DNA from: Pseudosulfitobacter pseudonitzschiae | GTDB taxonomy: Bacteria; Pseudomonadota; Alphaproteobacteria; Rhodobacterales; Rhodobacteraceae | Reading direction: 5' to 3' | NCBI RefSeq assembly: GCF_900129395.1 | Contig: NZ_FQVP01000008.1 | Span: 1-64,000, forward strand | DNA: 64,000 nucleotides | Shown: positions 42,386 to 51,607 of the stretch, piece by piece | Numbering within the stretch: position 1 is the stretch's first letter | Layout of the letters: each line of letters opens with the position of its first letter | The notes under the pieces: model-generated | The model's database searches: none | The model's input: the letters and a program-made list of their open reading frames with translations, nothing else | Told to the model about the DNA's origin: nothing | Made by a program: the position numbers and the translations under genes

Positions 42386-42462
42386 TGGTCGGGCTGAGAG
42401 GATTCGAACCTCCGACCCCCTGCTCCCGAAGCAGGTGCGCTACCAGGCTGCGCTACAGCCCG
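42386..42462 (-). tRNA. tRNA-Pro (anticodon CGG)
   Basis: The minus strand forms a complete cloverleaf: acceptor CGGGCTG with CAGCCCG, and D-arm GCGCAGCCTGGTAGCGC. The anticodon stem CCTGC/GCAGG with loop TTCGGGA gives CGG. The T-arm holds GGTTCGAATCC and CCA is encoded. It reads CCG. Confidence 0.95.
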
Positions 42463-42530
42463 ACCGTGAGGCCGCGAGGTAGCCTCTTTGCCCATATTTG
42501 GCAAGTCTGAATCGCCATCGGCACCTGAAA

Positions 42531-43427
42531 TCAGGGGCGGCGTGCGGCGATGGGAGGTGTGATGGCCGCGCCGGGTTTGGCGCCTGCCTCGCGGAAAACG
42601 ATATACAGCCCCGAACCGATGATCAGCGCAGCCCCCAGCAGCGTCGGTCCCTTTGGGTATTCTGAGAAGAACAGGATGCCGAACAGGGTGCCCCAGATCA
42701 GCTGTGAATACTGCATCGGGGCAACCAGCGCCGCTTCGCCCCGTTTGAACGCCTCGATCATGCATAGCATTGCCACAAAGGAAAACAGCGCAAGGATCGC
42801 CAGTCCGCCAAAGGCCCGACCGCTGATCGGTTCAAAGGTGAACGGCATGACAGCGCCCAGCAGGACGATGATGCCCAGCATCGGATAGAGGATCATCAAG
42901 GGCAAGCGTTCCGACCCGCCGATCCGGCGCGACGAGATGTGGACCATCGCATTGCCAACGGCAGAGGCCAGCGCGGTGACATGCCCAATGTTCAGCGTGT
43001 TGGTGTCGGGACGCAGCACCACCAGCACGCCCGCCAGTCCGACCAACACCGCCGTGGCCCGCCGCCAGCGCAGCACCTCGCCCAGCAGCGGCACGGCCAG
43101 CAGGGTAACCAGCAGCGGGGCCGCAAAGAGGATGGTATAGGCCTCGGCCAGTGGCAGCACCAGAAAGGCATAAAAAGCCCCCAGCGTTGCGACCATCACC
43201 GCCACCACGCGGATCGCCATCCACAGCGGGTTGGCGGGGCGCAGGGTGCCGGGGGTGGTGTCGTGGATCAGCAGCAGGATGACGTAAGGCAGGCCCAGAA
43301 GGTAAGCAAAGAACGCGATCTGCACGGCGGGCAGGCTGCTGCCCAGGGCCTTGATGATCGCATCATGGGCGGAATAGATCAGACAGCCCAGCAGGGCGAT
43401 CAGGATGCCTTGGATGTTGCGCGACAT
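42531..43427 (-). CDS. DMT-superfamily (EamA) permease
   Basis: This 298-residue protein has ten hydrophobic helices in two EamA repeats (the first about 5-130, the second about 145-290). Typical elements are GCLIYSAHDAIIKAL at the first helix and a short amphipathic loop between halves. It resembles roseobacter drug/metabolite exporters; the substrate is unknown. The C-terminal tail is basic and cytoplasmic. Confidence 0.85.
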   Translation of the reverse strand: MSRNIQGILIALLGCLIYSAHDAIIKALGSSLPAVQIAFFAYLLGLPYVILLLIHDTTPGTLRPANPLWMAIRVVAVMVATLGAFYAFLVLPLAEAYTILFAAPLLVTLLAVPLLGEVLRWRRATAVLVGLAGVLVVLRPDTNTLNIGHVTALASAVGNAMVHISSRRIGGSERLPLMILYPMLGIIVLLGAVMPFTFEPISGRAFGGLAILALFSFVAMLCMIEAFKRGEAALVAPMQYSQLIWGTLFGILFFSEYPKGPTLLGAALIIGSGLYIVFREAGAKPGAAITPPIAARRP

Positions 43428-43495
43428 GGGATGACCTCTTGGAACCTGCGTTCGGCTTGGCCGGATTCTCGGGGATCTTCAAGGGGCCGGATGCA

Positions 43496-43518
43496 TGCCC
43501 GCGCCGAAGGGGCGGGCA
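43496..43518 (-). terminator. Hairpin downstream of leuB
   Basis: TGCCCGC and GCGGGCA (43496-43518) form a 7-base stem 16 bases beyond the leuB stop. It has no T-run, so it is weak as an intrinsic terminator. Confidence 0.4.
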
Positions 43519-43533
43519 CGCAAGGATTTCCGC

Positions 43534-44640
43534 TTAGAGCGAGGCGTCGAGCGCGGCCAGAATGGCGTCGCCCATGCCGGTGGTCGAAACGGGTGTCACA
43601 CCTTCTTCGCCCAGCAGGTCGGCGGTGCGCACACCATCGGCCAGCACTTTTTCAACGGCGGCTTCCAGGCGGGCAGCCTCGTCGCCCTGGTCAAAGCTGT
43701 AGCGCAGCGCCATTGCAAAGCTGAGGATGCAGGCAATCGGGTTCGCCTTGCCCTGACCCGCGATGTCTGGGGCCGAGCCGTGTACGGGTTCGTACAGCGC
43801 TTTGGGGCGGCCATCTGCGTTCGGTGCGCCCAGGCTGGCCGAGGGCAACATGCCCAGGCTGCCGGTCAGCATCGCGGCGCAGTCGGACAGGATGTCGCCA
43901 AACAGGTTGTCGGTCACGATCACGTCGAACTGTTTGGGCGCACGCACCAGCTGCATCGCGCCGTTGTCGGCGTACATATGGGTCAGTTCGACATCGGGGT
44001 AGTCGGTGTCGCGCACTTTCTGCACCACCTCACGCCACAGGATGCCGCTTTCCATCACGTTGGCTTTTTCCATCGAACAGACTTTGTTGTTGCGACGGCG
44101 GGCCAGTTCAAAGGCCGAGCGCGCAACGCGGTCGATCTCGGATTCGGTGTAGCGTTGCGTGTTGATGCCGACGCGTTCATTGCCTTCTTCGAAGATGCCG
44201 CGCGGCTCGCCGAAATAGACGCCCGAGGTCAGTTCGCGCACGATCATGATATCCAGACCGGCCACGATATCCTTTTTCAGGGACGAAAAATCAGCCAGCG
44301 CGTCAAAGCATTGCGCGGGGCGCAGGTTCGAGTACAGGTCCATTTCCTTGCGCAGGCGCAGCAGGCCACGCTCAGGCTTTACGCTGAAATCGAGGTTGTC
44401 GTACTTCGGCCCGCCCACGGCGCCCAGCAGGACGGCATCGACTTGCAGGGCCTTGGCCATTGTGTCGTCGTGCAGCGGCGTGCCGTGCTTGTCATAGGCG
44501 CAGCCGCCGACAAGGTCCTCTTCCACGTCAAAGGCCAGATCACGCTTTGCACCGAACCAGTCGATGATGCGTTTCACTTCGGTCATGACCTCCGGGCCAA
44601 TGCCGTCCCCGGGAAGGATCAACAGGGAAGGGTTCGACAT
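43534..44640 (-). CDS. leuB: 3-isopropylmalate dehydrogenase
   Basis: This 368-residue decarboxylating dehydrogenase contains [17 protein letters not shown] at the N-terminus, the substrate-binding [16 protein letters not shown], Asp residues in [12 protein letters not shown] and the C-terminal [14 protein letters not shown]. It converts 3-isopropylmalate to 2-oxoisocaproate in leucine synthesis. The start at 44640 was chosen by the family N-terminus. It stands apart from leuC and leuD, with two unrelated genes between. Confidence 0.96.
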   Translation of the reverse strand: MSNPSLLILPGDGIGPEVMTEVKRIIDWFGAKRDLAFDVEEDLVGGCAYDKHGTPLHDDTMAKALQVDAVLLGAVGGPKYDNLDFSVKPERGLLRLRKEMDLYSNLRPAQCFDALADFSSLKKDIVAGLDIMIVRELTSGVYFGEPRGIFEEGNERVGINTQRYTESEIDRVARSAFELARRRNNKVCSMEKANVMESGILWREVVQKVRDTDYPDVELTHMYADNGAMQLVRAPKQFDVIVTDNLFGDILSDCAAMLTGSLGMLPSASLGAPNADGRPKALYEPVHGSAPDIAGQGKANPIACILSFAMALRYSFDQGDEAARLEAAVEKVLADGVRTADLLGEEGVTPVSTTGMGDAILAALDASL

Positions 44641-44705
44641 GGGTTTTCTCCTCGGAAAATTGGGTTGCAAGGGGCGTAGCGCGACGGGTTGGAAGCGTCA
44701 AGTTG

Positions 44706-45761
44706 TCACCGCGCGAGGTCGACCCAGACAAGGCGGTGGCGGCTGGCCGTGGCAACGGTTTCGGCCAGCTGATCGGCAGGCAGCGGCCACAGCACGCCAC
44801 TGTCTGTGACAGTCCAGTCGGAGGAGGGCAGGACATAGTCGGCGCGCAGGTTGCCCGGTGTCGGATCGTCCCAGTCTGCGGTGTCGGTGGCATCGCCAGC
44901 GGCTGCCGCTCCCGCGCTGGTGGGGGCCGGATCGGTCAGGCGCGGATCGTCCAGCAGCGCGCGCATCACGTGGCGGTGGCCGTCGCCTGCGTCGGGGTCC
45001 AGATTGGCATCGCCCAACAGCACAAGGCGGTCGGTGACCACAGGGCTGAAAGCGCCGTCCAGATAGAGCTGCCAGAACCGCGTTTCATCGGCGTTGCGCA
45101 GGCCGTTGCGGTCCTCGGGGCCGTCAAAGACAGGCGGGGTGGCGTGATAGGTCAGCAGGGTGATGCGACCTGTGCCCGGCACATCTATGGGGACGACCCA
45201 GTGGCCGGTGGTGGACAGGCGCTGGGCGGCTTGTGCCTCGGCGCTGGGAAAAGGGCCCGCGTCCGTGTGGGGCAGGGTGGCGTCCGGCAGATCGCTCCAC
45301 AGCAGCCCAGAGAAATCGCGCACAGCGTCACGAGCCACCGGGTATCGCGAGAGGATTGCCATGCCGCCCTGACCCGAGAACGCGCCAAAGCCCTGCGCAT
45401 CACGCGGCCCACCCAGACGGCCATCGCCGTCCATATCCAGCCCCGTGGCCATGCCCGTGTTGGGGCGCAGTGCAAACTGGTGAGGATAGTGCAGTCCCCT
45501 GGCCTCGAGCGCCTTGGCAAAGGCGGCCAGCGCCGCGCCCGTCAGGTCATAGTCGAACCCCTGCAACGCCACGATGTCAGGCTGGGCATGGGTCAGAACC
45601 GTGATCACTGCATTGACCTGCGCATCCTCGCCACCAGTGATGTCACGCAACAGCAAGCCGGGGCCCTTGCGGGCCAGTTCGGTATTGTATGTGGCAATGC
45701 GCAGACTGTCGGCACCTGCGGGCAGGGCCATGAACCCAAGGGCGCAGACCCAAGGGATCAG
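44706..45761 (-). CDS. Secreted endonuclease/exonuclease/phosphatase-family protein
   Basis: This protein of about 351 residues has the EEP fold: IATYNTELARKGPG, DIVALQGFDYD, a LLGDANLDPDAGDG loop, and HRLVWVDL at the end. The metal-ligand Glu usual in LQE is replaced by Gly in LQGFD; Asp residues follow closely. The start is unclear. A hydrophobic stretch IPWVCALGFMALPAGA looks like a signal peptide, so translation must begin at or before 45761 (CTG), but the first ATG in frame is at 45731. The gene overlaps the membrane-protein gene by a few bases. Confidence 0.7.
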   Translation of the reverse strand: MIPWVCALGFMALPAGADSLRIATYNTELARKGPGLLLRDITGGEDAQVNAVITVLTHAQPDIVALQGFDYDLTGAALAAFAKALEARGLHYPHQFALRPNTGMATGLDMDGDGRLGGPRDAQGFGAFSGQGGMAILSRYPVARDAVRDFSGLLWSDLPDATLPHTDAGPFPSAEAQAAQRLSTTGHWVVPIDVPGTGRITLLTYHATPPVFDGPEDRNGLRNADETRFWQLYLDGAFSPVVTDRLVLLGDANLDPDAGDGHRHVMRALLDDPRLTDPAPTSAGAAAAGDATDTADWDDPTPGNLRADYVLPSSDWTVTDSGVLWPLPADQLAETVATASRHRLVWVDLAR

Positions 45762-46600
45762 GCGACTTGGTAGTCGCTTTCCGCTTCGCGGGCGTAGCTG
45801 CGGCGGCGCTTTTCCTCGATCATGTGGGCGACCTTGCCCATCGCGATGCCGCGCATCAGAAGGCTGGCGGGTAAAAAGGCCCATAGGGTCATCGTCCAGA
45901 TCAGGGTTTGCGGTTCATGCAATGTAATCGGACCTATCACCTGAGACGCCAGTTTGGCCACTGCGGGCAATACGAAGGGCAGCAAAATACCCAGAACCAT
46001 GTTGATCCGCGCATCGCGTTGCAGCCGGGTCAACGCGTCGCCGCCTGCGGTCGGGTCGAACAGCGGCAGGTTGATCCACACGTTGAATGCGCCGTTGCGC
46101 GACGATGGCCAGCCGAAAAAGCGCACCATCAGAACGAAAATGCCACATGTGAACAGCGCAATCAGATAGCTGAGCCCGGCGGCGGCGCGCGCGATGCGAA
46201 AGGATGCTTCGGGCAATTCCGAGGGCAAGGCCAGGACCACAAGGCGTACCGGTGAAAACGGGAAGTCGAGCACTTGCCCCACCAGACGCGCAACCGAGGT
46301 CGTGGCGCCGGTCATCAAGGTGGGTTGCGTCAGGCCCGAGCAGATCACGGTGAGAAGGAAGACAGTGACAAAGGCACCGCAGAACCGCAGGCGGTTCAAG
46401 GGTGGTGCGTTGCGGAATTCAATGATCGACGGAAAGTTCGAGTTGTATTCGATGAACACAAGAAAGGCAGCCAACAGGGCGACAAGCAGAATGATCTGCG
46501 TGGTGTCAGCAGACACCCCCGGCAGCATCAGCGCCGGAGTGGCAATCATCAATGCCACCAAGAGACCGCGCATGGCGGCACCTGTCAGTCGTGCTATCAC
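45758..46600 (-). CDS. Conserved multi-pass membrane protein of unknown function
   Basis: This 280-residue protein has about six hydrophobic segments (near 8-30, 34-50, 72-90, 110-125, 140-160 and 210-250). The tail is strongly basic and acidic (EEKRRRSYAREAESD). No family motif is recognised. It overlaps the secreted EEP-family gene downstream, so the two are probably co-expressed. Confidence 0.7.
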   Translation of the reverse strand: MIARLTGAAMRGLLVALMIATPALMLPGVSADTTQIILLVALLAAFLVFIEYNSNFPSIIEFRNAPPLNRLRFCGAFVTVFLLTVICSGLTQPTLMTGATTSVARLVGQVLDFPFSPVRLVVLALPSELPEASFRIARAAAGLSYLIALFTCGIFVLMVRFFGWPSSRNGAFNVWINLPLFDPTAGGDALTRLQRDARINMVLGILLPFVLPAVAKLASQVIGPITLHEPQTLIWTMTLWAFLPASLLMRGIAMGKVAHMIEEKRRRSYAREAESDYQVA

Positions 46601-46852
46601 TTCTCGTTCCCTTCAAACTGGCCAGACGCGATACGTTGCCGCGAACTTGTTCCAACTTGATTCCACCGTTTGTGGCGGCTTGCCTCATTATTGCCCGATT
46701 TGTGCCTTGTTTCACTGGTCGGCTCAAGTTCAGCTTAAACCAAACGTAAAACTTAAGGCATTTTGTGGGAAAAGGTGGTGCCATCTTGCATCAGAAATAA
46801 GACCCAATCTGGGCATTGTAGCACATCTTGTGTCCAATCCTGCCGGGCCACA
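46601..46852. other. Intergenic region with no gene seen
   Basis: These 250 bases between the membrane-protein gene and the leuD terminator show stop codons in all frames at short intervals. They are AT-richer than the flanks. The promoter of the leftward membrane-protein gene should lie here. No repeat, small ORF or RNA structure stands out. Confidence 0.4.
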
Positions 46853-46884
46853 TAAAAGGGGCCGCAAGCATCGCTTGCAGCCCC
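46853..46884 (-). terminator. Rho-independent terminator of the leuC-leuD operon
   Basis: On the minus strand GGGGCTGCAAGC pairs with GCTTGCGGCCCC (one mismatch) around a 3-base loop, followed by TTTTATG. It lies about 30 bases past the leuD stop. Confidence 0.8.
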
Positions 46885-46913
46885 GAAATTTCGTGCATCA
46901 TGAACTTCAGGTC

Positions 46914-47519
46914 TCAGACCCAGGGGCGCTCGGCGCTTGACTTGGCTTCAAAACTGGCGATGTCGTCCGCCTTGGCCATGGTCAGGCCGATGTCGTCCAG
47001 ACCTTCCATCAGGCAATGTTTCTTGAACGGGTCGACGTCAAAGCGGATCACTTCGCCATCCGAAGTGGTGATCGTTTGCGCCCCAAGGTCGACGGTCATC
47101 CGCGCGTTCGATCCTTTTTCGGCGTCCTTCATCAGCAGGTCGACCTGCTCTTGGGGCAGGGCGATGGGTAGGATGCCGTTCTTGAAGCAATTGTTGAAAA
47201 AGATATCGGCAAAGCTGGGGGCGATGACGCAGCGAATGCCAAAGTCCTTGATCGCCCAGGGTGCGTGCTCACGGCTGGAGCCACAGCCGAAGTTGTCGCC
47301 CGTCACCAGGATTTCAGTGTTGCGGTAGGCGTCCTTGTTCAGCACGAAATCGGGGATTTCGTTGCGGTCGTCGTCATAGCGCATCTCGTCAAAGAGGTTC
47401 ACGCCAAGGCCGGACCGTTTGATCGTCTTCAGGAAGTTCTTGGGAATGATCATGTCGGTGTCGATGTTGATCATCGGCATCGGGGCTGCAACCCCAGTGA
47501 TTGTTTCGAACTTGTCCAT
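46914..47519 (-). CDS. leuD: 3-isopropylmalate dehydratase small subunit
   Basis: This 201-residue aconitase-type swivelling subunit contains [38 protein letters not shown] and [18 protein letters not shown]. It pairs with LeuC to isomerise 2- and 3-isopropylmalate. It is the last gene of a leftward unit with leuC and a glycosyltransferase-like gene. An ending of ERPWV is typical of the family. Confidence 0.96.
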   Translation of the reverse strand: MDKFETITGVAAPMPMINIDTDMIIPKNFLKTIKRSGLGVNLFDEMRYDDDRNEIPDFVLNKDAYRNTEILVTGDNFGCGSSREHAPWAIKDFGIRCVIAPSFADIFFNNCFKNGILPIALPQEQVDLLMKDAEKGSNARMTVDLGAQTITTSDGEVIRFDVDPFKKHCLMEGLDDIGLTMAKADDIASFEAKSSAERPWV

Positions 47520-47530
47520 ATCTGGTGTCC

Positions 47531-48346
47531 TTATGTCTGTCTAAAGGGTTTGCCGCCAAAGTCATGTTTGACCCGTGCGGCGATGTTGGCAATGAAAGAG
47601 CCTGCGTAGGGAATGTTGCGCCGGTGGGCTGCGCGGATGCGGCTGGCGTACAGATGGATGCATTGTGTGTCGTCGCGCAGCCACCCCTCCACGCCGCCGT
47701 AGGGGTTGAAGTAGATATCTGCCATCGACCAATGCACCGGATTCAGCACATGGCGCGGCAGCACGTGTTCGATCTCGCCGGTTTCGGTCAACGCCCAGGT
47801 CAGGGCCTGTGGGCCGAATACCGGCGGTACCAATTGCGCGGCCCCCAGCAGCTGCTCGCCTGCGGGCAGCGCCTCCAGCTTTTTGCGATGGGCCCGCTTT
47901 AACCATGGCGGGACAAAGCCGGGGTCGTTCAGCCGGTCCAGCAGCAGGGCCAGCGCCGCGCTGTCTTTCGGCAGGCGCAGCACCGCATTGTTCACCGTAG
48001 TGGGCGATTCATATCCGACCAGATAGCCGTCTTTCGGTGTCAAAGGCCGGTGGCACAGGCAATCGGTGTCCACCCAGGTCAGGTCGGTGTCCTGAACCAT
48101 GTGCAGGCGAAACAGGTCGGCAAAGACCGTGGGCGTGACCCGCCCAAGCAGCTCATCCGAATAATGATAGACCTCGGACGCATGGCGCAGCGTGACCCCC
48201 TCGATCTGCGGATCAGGCAGGTCGTGGGTGTGGAACAGGGTCACGGGATGGCCGTGGTGGGCAAAGCTGCGCAAGGCCAGAATGTCCAGCCAGCGCAGTT
48301 CCGTGCCGACCCAAAGCGAGCCGATAGGGGTATCGGCGGCGCTCAT
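47531..48346 (-). CDS. Glycosyltransferase-like protein inserted between leuC and leuD
   Basis: This 271-residue protein has a GT-A style N-terminus ([29 protein letters not shown]) and the DxD-like [12 protein letters not shown] near residues 90-100, as in GT32/galactosyl-transferase-like proteins. The substrate is unknown. It starts 105 bases after leuC and ends 11 bases before leuD, so it lies inside the leucine operon. It is either a recruited gene or a conserved roseobacter arrangement. Confidence 0.72.
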   Translation of the reverse strand: MSAADTPIGSLWVGTELRWLDILALRSFAHHGHPVTLFHTHDLPDPQIEGVTLRHASEVYHYSDELLGRVTPTVFADLFRLHMVQDTDLTWVDTDCLCHRPLTPKDGYLVGYESPTTVNNAVLRLPKDSAALALLLDRLNDPGFVPPWLKRAHRKKLEALPAGEQLLGAAQLVPPVFGPQALTWALTETGEIEHVLPRHVLNPVHWSMADIYFNPYGGVEGWLRDDTQCIHLYASRIRAAHRRNIPYAGSFIANIAARVKHDFGGKPFRQT

Positions 48347-48451
48347 GTGCGGGCGGTGTCCTGTTGTGGTCGAAGGCGCTGCATCACGCGGGCTTCCTTT
48401 GGCGGGTGGCCGGGCGACCCCGTGTGGAACGGAGCCGCCATGCCCACTGGC

Positions 48452-49867
48452 TTACATCAGGTCGCGCACGTCGGTCAGGCGACCTGTGATCGCCGCAGCC
48501 GCTGCCATCGCGGGCGACATCAGGTGGGTGCGTCCGCCCCGACCCTGACGGCCTTCGAAGTTGCGGTTGGACGTCGCCGCACAGCGTTCGCCGGGGCTGA
48601 GCTGGTCGGGGTTCATCGCGAGACACATAGAGCAACCCGCCAGACGCCATTCGAACCCGGCCTCTTTAAAGATGTCGGCCAGACCCTCTTCCTCTGCCTG
48701 CGCACGGACCAGACCCGAACCGGGTACGATCATCGCGCGCATTCCGTCCTTGATCTTCTTGCCCTTCAGGATCGCGGCCGCGGCGCGCAGGTCCTCGATG
48801 CGGCCATTGGTGCACGAGCCGATAAAGACGGTGTCGATTTCGACTTCGCTCAGCGGTGTGCCCGGTGTCAGGCCCATATAGTCCAGCGACCGTTGTGCCG
48901 CGTCGACTTTGCCGCCTTTGAAGTCGCTGGGCGAAGGCACGTTGGCCGTGATCGGCAACACGTCCTCGGGCGAGGTGCCCCAAGTCACGACGGGGGCAAT
49001 GTCTTCGCCTTTCAGCGTGATGACCTTGTCCCAATGGGCGTCCTCATCCGAGAACAGGGTTTTCCACCATGCGACGGCTGCTTCCCATTGCGCGCCTTTG
49101 GGCGCGTGGGGGCGGCCCATGCAATATTCAAAGGTCTTTTCGTCAGGCGCGATAAGGCCCGCACGCGCGCCACCTTCGATGGCCATGTTGCAGACGGTCA
49201 TGCGGCCTTCCATCGACAGATCGCGGATCGCTTCGCCGCAATATTCGATGACATAGCCGGTGCCGCCGGCAGTGCCGGTCACGCCGATGACGGACAGGGT
49301 GATGTCCTTGGCCGTGACACCGGGGCGCAGTTTGCCGGTGATCTCGACCTTCATGTTCTTGGATTTCTTCTGGATCAGCGTTTGCGTCGCCAGAACATGC
49401 TCGACCTCGGATGTGCCGATGCCGTGGGCCAGCGCACCGAATGCGCCGTGGGTTGCCGTGTGGCTGTCACCGCAGACCACGGTCATGCCGGGCAGGGTCC
49501 AGCCCTGTTCCGGGCCGACGATGTGAACGATGCCCTGACGCACGTCGGAGACGGGGTAATAGTGAATGCCAAAATCCTTGGCGTTCTTGTCCAGCGCCTC
49601 GACCTGGATACGGCTTTCTTCGTTCATGCCGCCGTTGGCGCGGTCCAGCGTGGTGGGCACGTTATGGTCGGGCACCGCGATGGTCTGCTGGGGTTTGCGC
49701 ACGGTGCGGTTGGTCATACGCAGACCTTCAAAGGCCTGCGGGCTGGTCACTTCGTGAACCAGGTGACGGTCGATATAAAGCAGACAGGTGCCGTCGTCGG
49801 CCTCGTGGGCGACGTGGGCATCCCAGATCTTGTCATAAAGCGTTTTTGCGGATTTCGTAGGGGACAT
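48452..49867 (-). CDS. leuC: 3-isopropylmalate dehydratase large subunit
   Basis: This 471-residue aconitase-family protein has the three [4Fe-4S] cysteine positions visible: GSCTNGR, then [12 protein letters not shown] with two Cys. Substrate motifs include [13 protein letters not shown] and [19 protein letters not shown]. It acts as a heterodimer with LeuD. The start at 49867 lies after a leader of about 60 bases; the 28-residue ORF lies just upstream. Confidence 0.96.
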   Translation of the reverse strand: MSPTKSAKTLYDKIWDAHVAHEADDGTCLLYIDRHLVHEVTSPQAFEGLRMTNRTVRKPQQTIAVPDHNVPTTLDRANGGMNEESRIQVEALDKNAKDFGIHYYPVSDVRQGIVHIVGPEQGWTLPGMTVVCGDSHTATHGAFGALAHGIGTSEVEHVLATQTLIQKKSKNMKVEITGKLRPGVTAKDITLSVIGVTGTAGGTGYVIEYCGEAIRDLSMEGRMTVCNMAIEGGARAGLIAPDEKTFEYCMGRPHAPKGAQWEAAVAWWKTLFSDEDAHWDKVITLKGEDIAPVVTWGTSPEDVLPITANVPSPSDFKGGKVDAAQRSLDYMGLTPGTPLSEVEIDTVFIGSCTNGRIEDLRAAAAILKGKKIKDGMRAMIVPGSGLVRAQAEEEGLADIFKEAGFEWRLAGCSMCLAMNPDQLSPGERCAATSNRNFEGRQGRGGRTHLMSPAMAAAAAITGRLTDVRDLM

Positions 49868-49926
49868 GAGGGACCTCTCCCGTATTTTGGATGCAGAAAT
49901 GGCGTGGGGTTCGGGTGTGTGCGACG

Positions 49927-50013
49927 TTATAGTCGCGCCAGCACCGCGTGGGTCGCCCCGAAGAAGCGTTCGCGCAGCCGTGCGCGGTCGTCGATGTTAA
50001 AAAGACGTTTCAT
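49927..50013 (-). CDS. Possible 28-residue small ORF upstream of leuC
   Basis: A frame [17 protein letters not shown]... ends LARL then TAA, 59 bases before leuC. It is basic and Arg/Leu-rich (four Leu). It lacks a strong ribosome-binding site and the run of consecutive Leu codons expected for a leucine attenuator, so a leader-peptide role is weak. It may be a small basic protein or noise. Confidence 0.3.
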   Translation of the reverse strand: MKRLFNIDDRARLRERFFGATHAVLARL

Positions 50014-50192
50014 GGTCGAAGAGATACGCGCATGTCCCTTGTGGCGCAAGGTGGACAAACAAAATCTGCGCCGATCCCCGAATGCCCGGCATTTGCTCCC
50101 AACCACAGCATAACAGGGCAAATCCGTCATTGCGTTTGGCTTGCGCCGCATTGCGTCTAAGTGCAACCTGAACACCAACGCTGGGAGTGCGC

Positions 50193-51602
50193 ATGGAGAA
50201 CACCACCGAGAAGGGAGCCAAGTTCGGGCTGGATCTGCTGGAAGCTATTCGGATCTCTGCGGGTACGGTACAGTCCTTCCTTGTCAGCTTGATGCAGCCT
50301 GGTTGGCGGCTCTATCAGGTGCTGATCATCCTCGGGCTGGCGGTGCTGTGCTTTGGCCTGCACAAGTTCTCGGGGCATCTTTTGCAAAACTGGGTGCGCT
50401 CGCGCGAAGGCTGGAAGGCCTGGCAATTGCGCATGATCGTGCAGATCCGGCGCAGGTTGGGTCTGTTGTGGTATGCGCTGCTGGGCTGGTCGGTCTGGTT
50501 GGTGATGCAAGAGGTCACATGGCCCTCGCGTTCCTATCTGATCGGCTTGGCGGCAACGCTGGCGACGGCTTGGGCCTTCATCGGCTTTTCCGCACGGCTT
50601 GTGCGCAACCGTTTCCTGCGGCGGGCGGTGACGTGGGGGCTGTGGATATACGTCACGCTGTTTTACCTGAACATTTCTGACGAAGTGTCTCTGTTCCTGG
50701 ATCGGATCGCGATCTCGGTCGGTGACTTCCGGCTGTCCATGCTTACGCTGATTGTCGCCGCCGTGGTGATTGGCACATTGTTCACGCTGGCGCGGCTGGT
50801 CAGCAACACAACCGCTGCGACGATCCGCAAGAACGAAGATATCAGCCCCTCGATGCAAGTGCTTGCGGTCAAGGCCGTGCAGATTGGCCTGTACGGTTTT
50901 GCCTTTTTCGCGGGGATCAAGGCCGTGGGCATCGACCTGACCGGTCTTGCCGTCCTGACCGGTGCCATCGGTGTGGGTTTGGGCTTTGGTCTGCAAAAGG
51001 TGATTTCGAACCTTGTGTCGGGCGTGATCATCCTGCTGGACAAGTCGATCAAGCCCGGGGACGTGATCAGCCTTGGCGATACCTTTGGGTGGATTCAGAC
51101 ACTTGGCGCGCGCTATGCCTCGGTCGTGACGCGGGACGGCAAGGAATACCTGATCCCGAACGAAGACCTGATCACCGGGCAGGTGGTGAACTGGTCGCAC
51201 TCCAATGATTTCGTGCGATTGGACATCTATTTTGGCACCTCTTACGACGATGATCCGCACGAGGTGCGCAGGCTGGCCATCGAGGCCGCCAAAAGCGCCG
51301 ACCGCGTGCTGAGTCACCGGCCGCCTGTCTGTCATGTCGTGGGATTCGGCGACAGCAGCGTGGATTACATCCTGCGGTTCTGGATCAAGGACCCCACCGG
51401 CGGGCTGACCAACATTCGCGGGAATGTCTATCTGGCGCTGTGGGACATCTTCAAGGAAAACAACATCTCTATTCCCTTCCCGCAGCGCGAGGTGCGGATG
51501 CTGGGCGGCACGGGCAAGCAGAATTTCGGCGACGACGCCCCTGCACCCGAGCCGGAGGAAGATGCGCCTGCCGAAAAGGACGACAAGGCGCCCGACACCT
51601 AG
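50193..51602 (+). CDS. MscS-family mechanosensitive channel
   Basis: This 469-residue membrane protein has five hydrophobic segments. The MscS core follows: LTGAIGVGLGFGLQKVISNLVSGVIILLD (TM3-like, Gly/Ala-rich pore helix), then the beta domain ISLGDTFGWIQTLGARYASVVTRDG and IPNEDLITGQVVNWSHSN. The C-terminal tail is acidic and Pro/Glu/Ala-rich. It releases solutes on hypo-osmotic shock. The ATG at 50193 is used rather than a GTG two codons upstream. Confidence 0.9.
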   Translation: MENTTEKGAKFGLDLLEAIRISAGTVQSFLVSLMQPGWRLYQVLIILGLAVLCFGLHKFSGHLLQNWVRSREGWKAWQLRMIVQIRRRLGLLWYALLGWSVWLVMQEVTWPSRSYLIGLAATLATAWAFIGFSARLVRNRFLRRAVTWGLWIYVTLFYLNISDEVSLFLDRIAISVGDFRLSMLTLIVAAVVIGTLFTLARLVSNTTAATIRKNEDISPSMQVLAVKAVQIGLYGFAFFAGIKAVGIDLTGLAVLTGAIGVGLGFGLQKVISNLVSGVIILLDKSIKPGDVISLGDTFGWIQTLGARYASVVTRDGKEYLIPNEDLITGQVVNWSHSNDFVRLDIYFGTSYDDDPHEVRRLAIEAAKSADRVLSHRPPVCHVVGFGDSSVDYILRFWIKDPTGGLTNIRGNVYLALWDIFKENNISIPFPQREVRMLGGTGKQNFGDDAPAPEPEEDAPAEKDDKAPDT

Positions 51603-51607
51603 TTCGG

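Noticed and set aside
46601-46913. A leucine-responsive leader RNA beside leuD
   Set aside because: leuD is last in its operon and the region is downstream of it; only a normal terminator is seen.
48050-50113. Long plus-strand frame across the leuC region
   Set aside because: It overlaps leuC and the glycosyltransferase on the other strand and has no motif of its own; a shadow of leuC codon bias.
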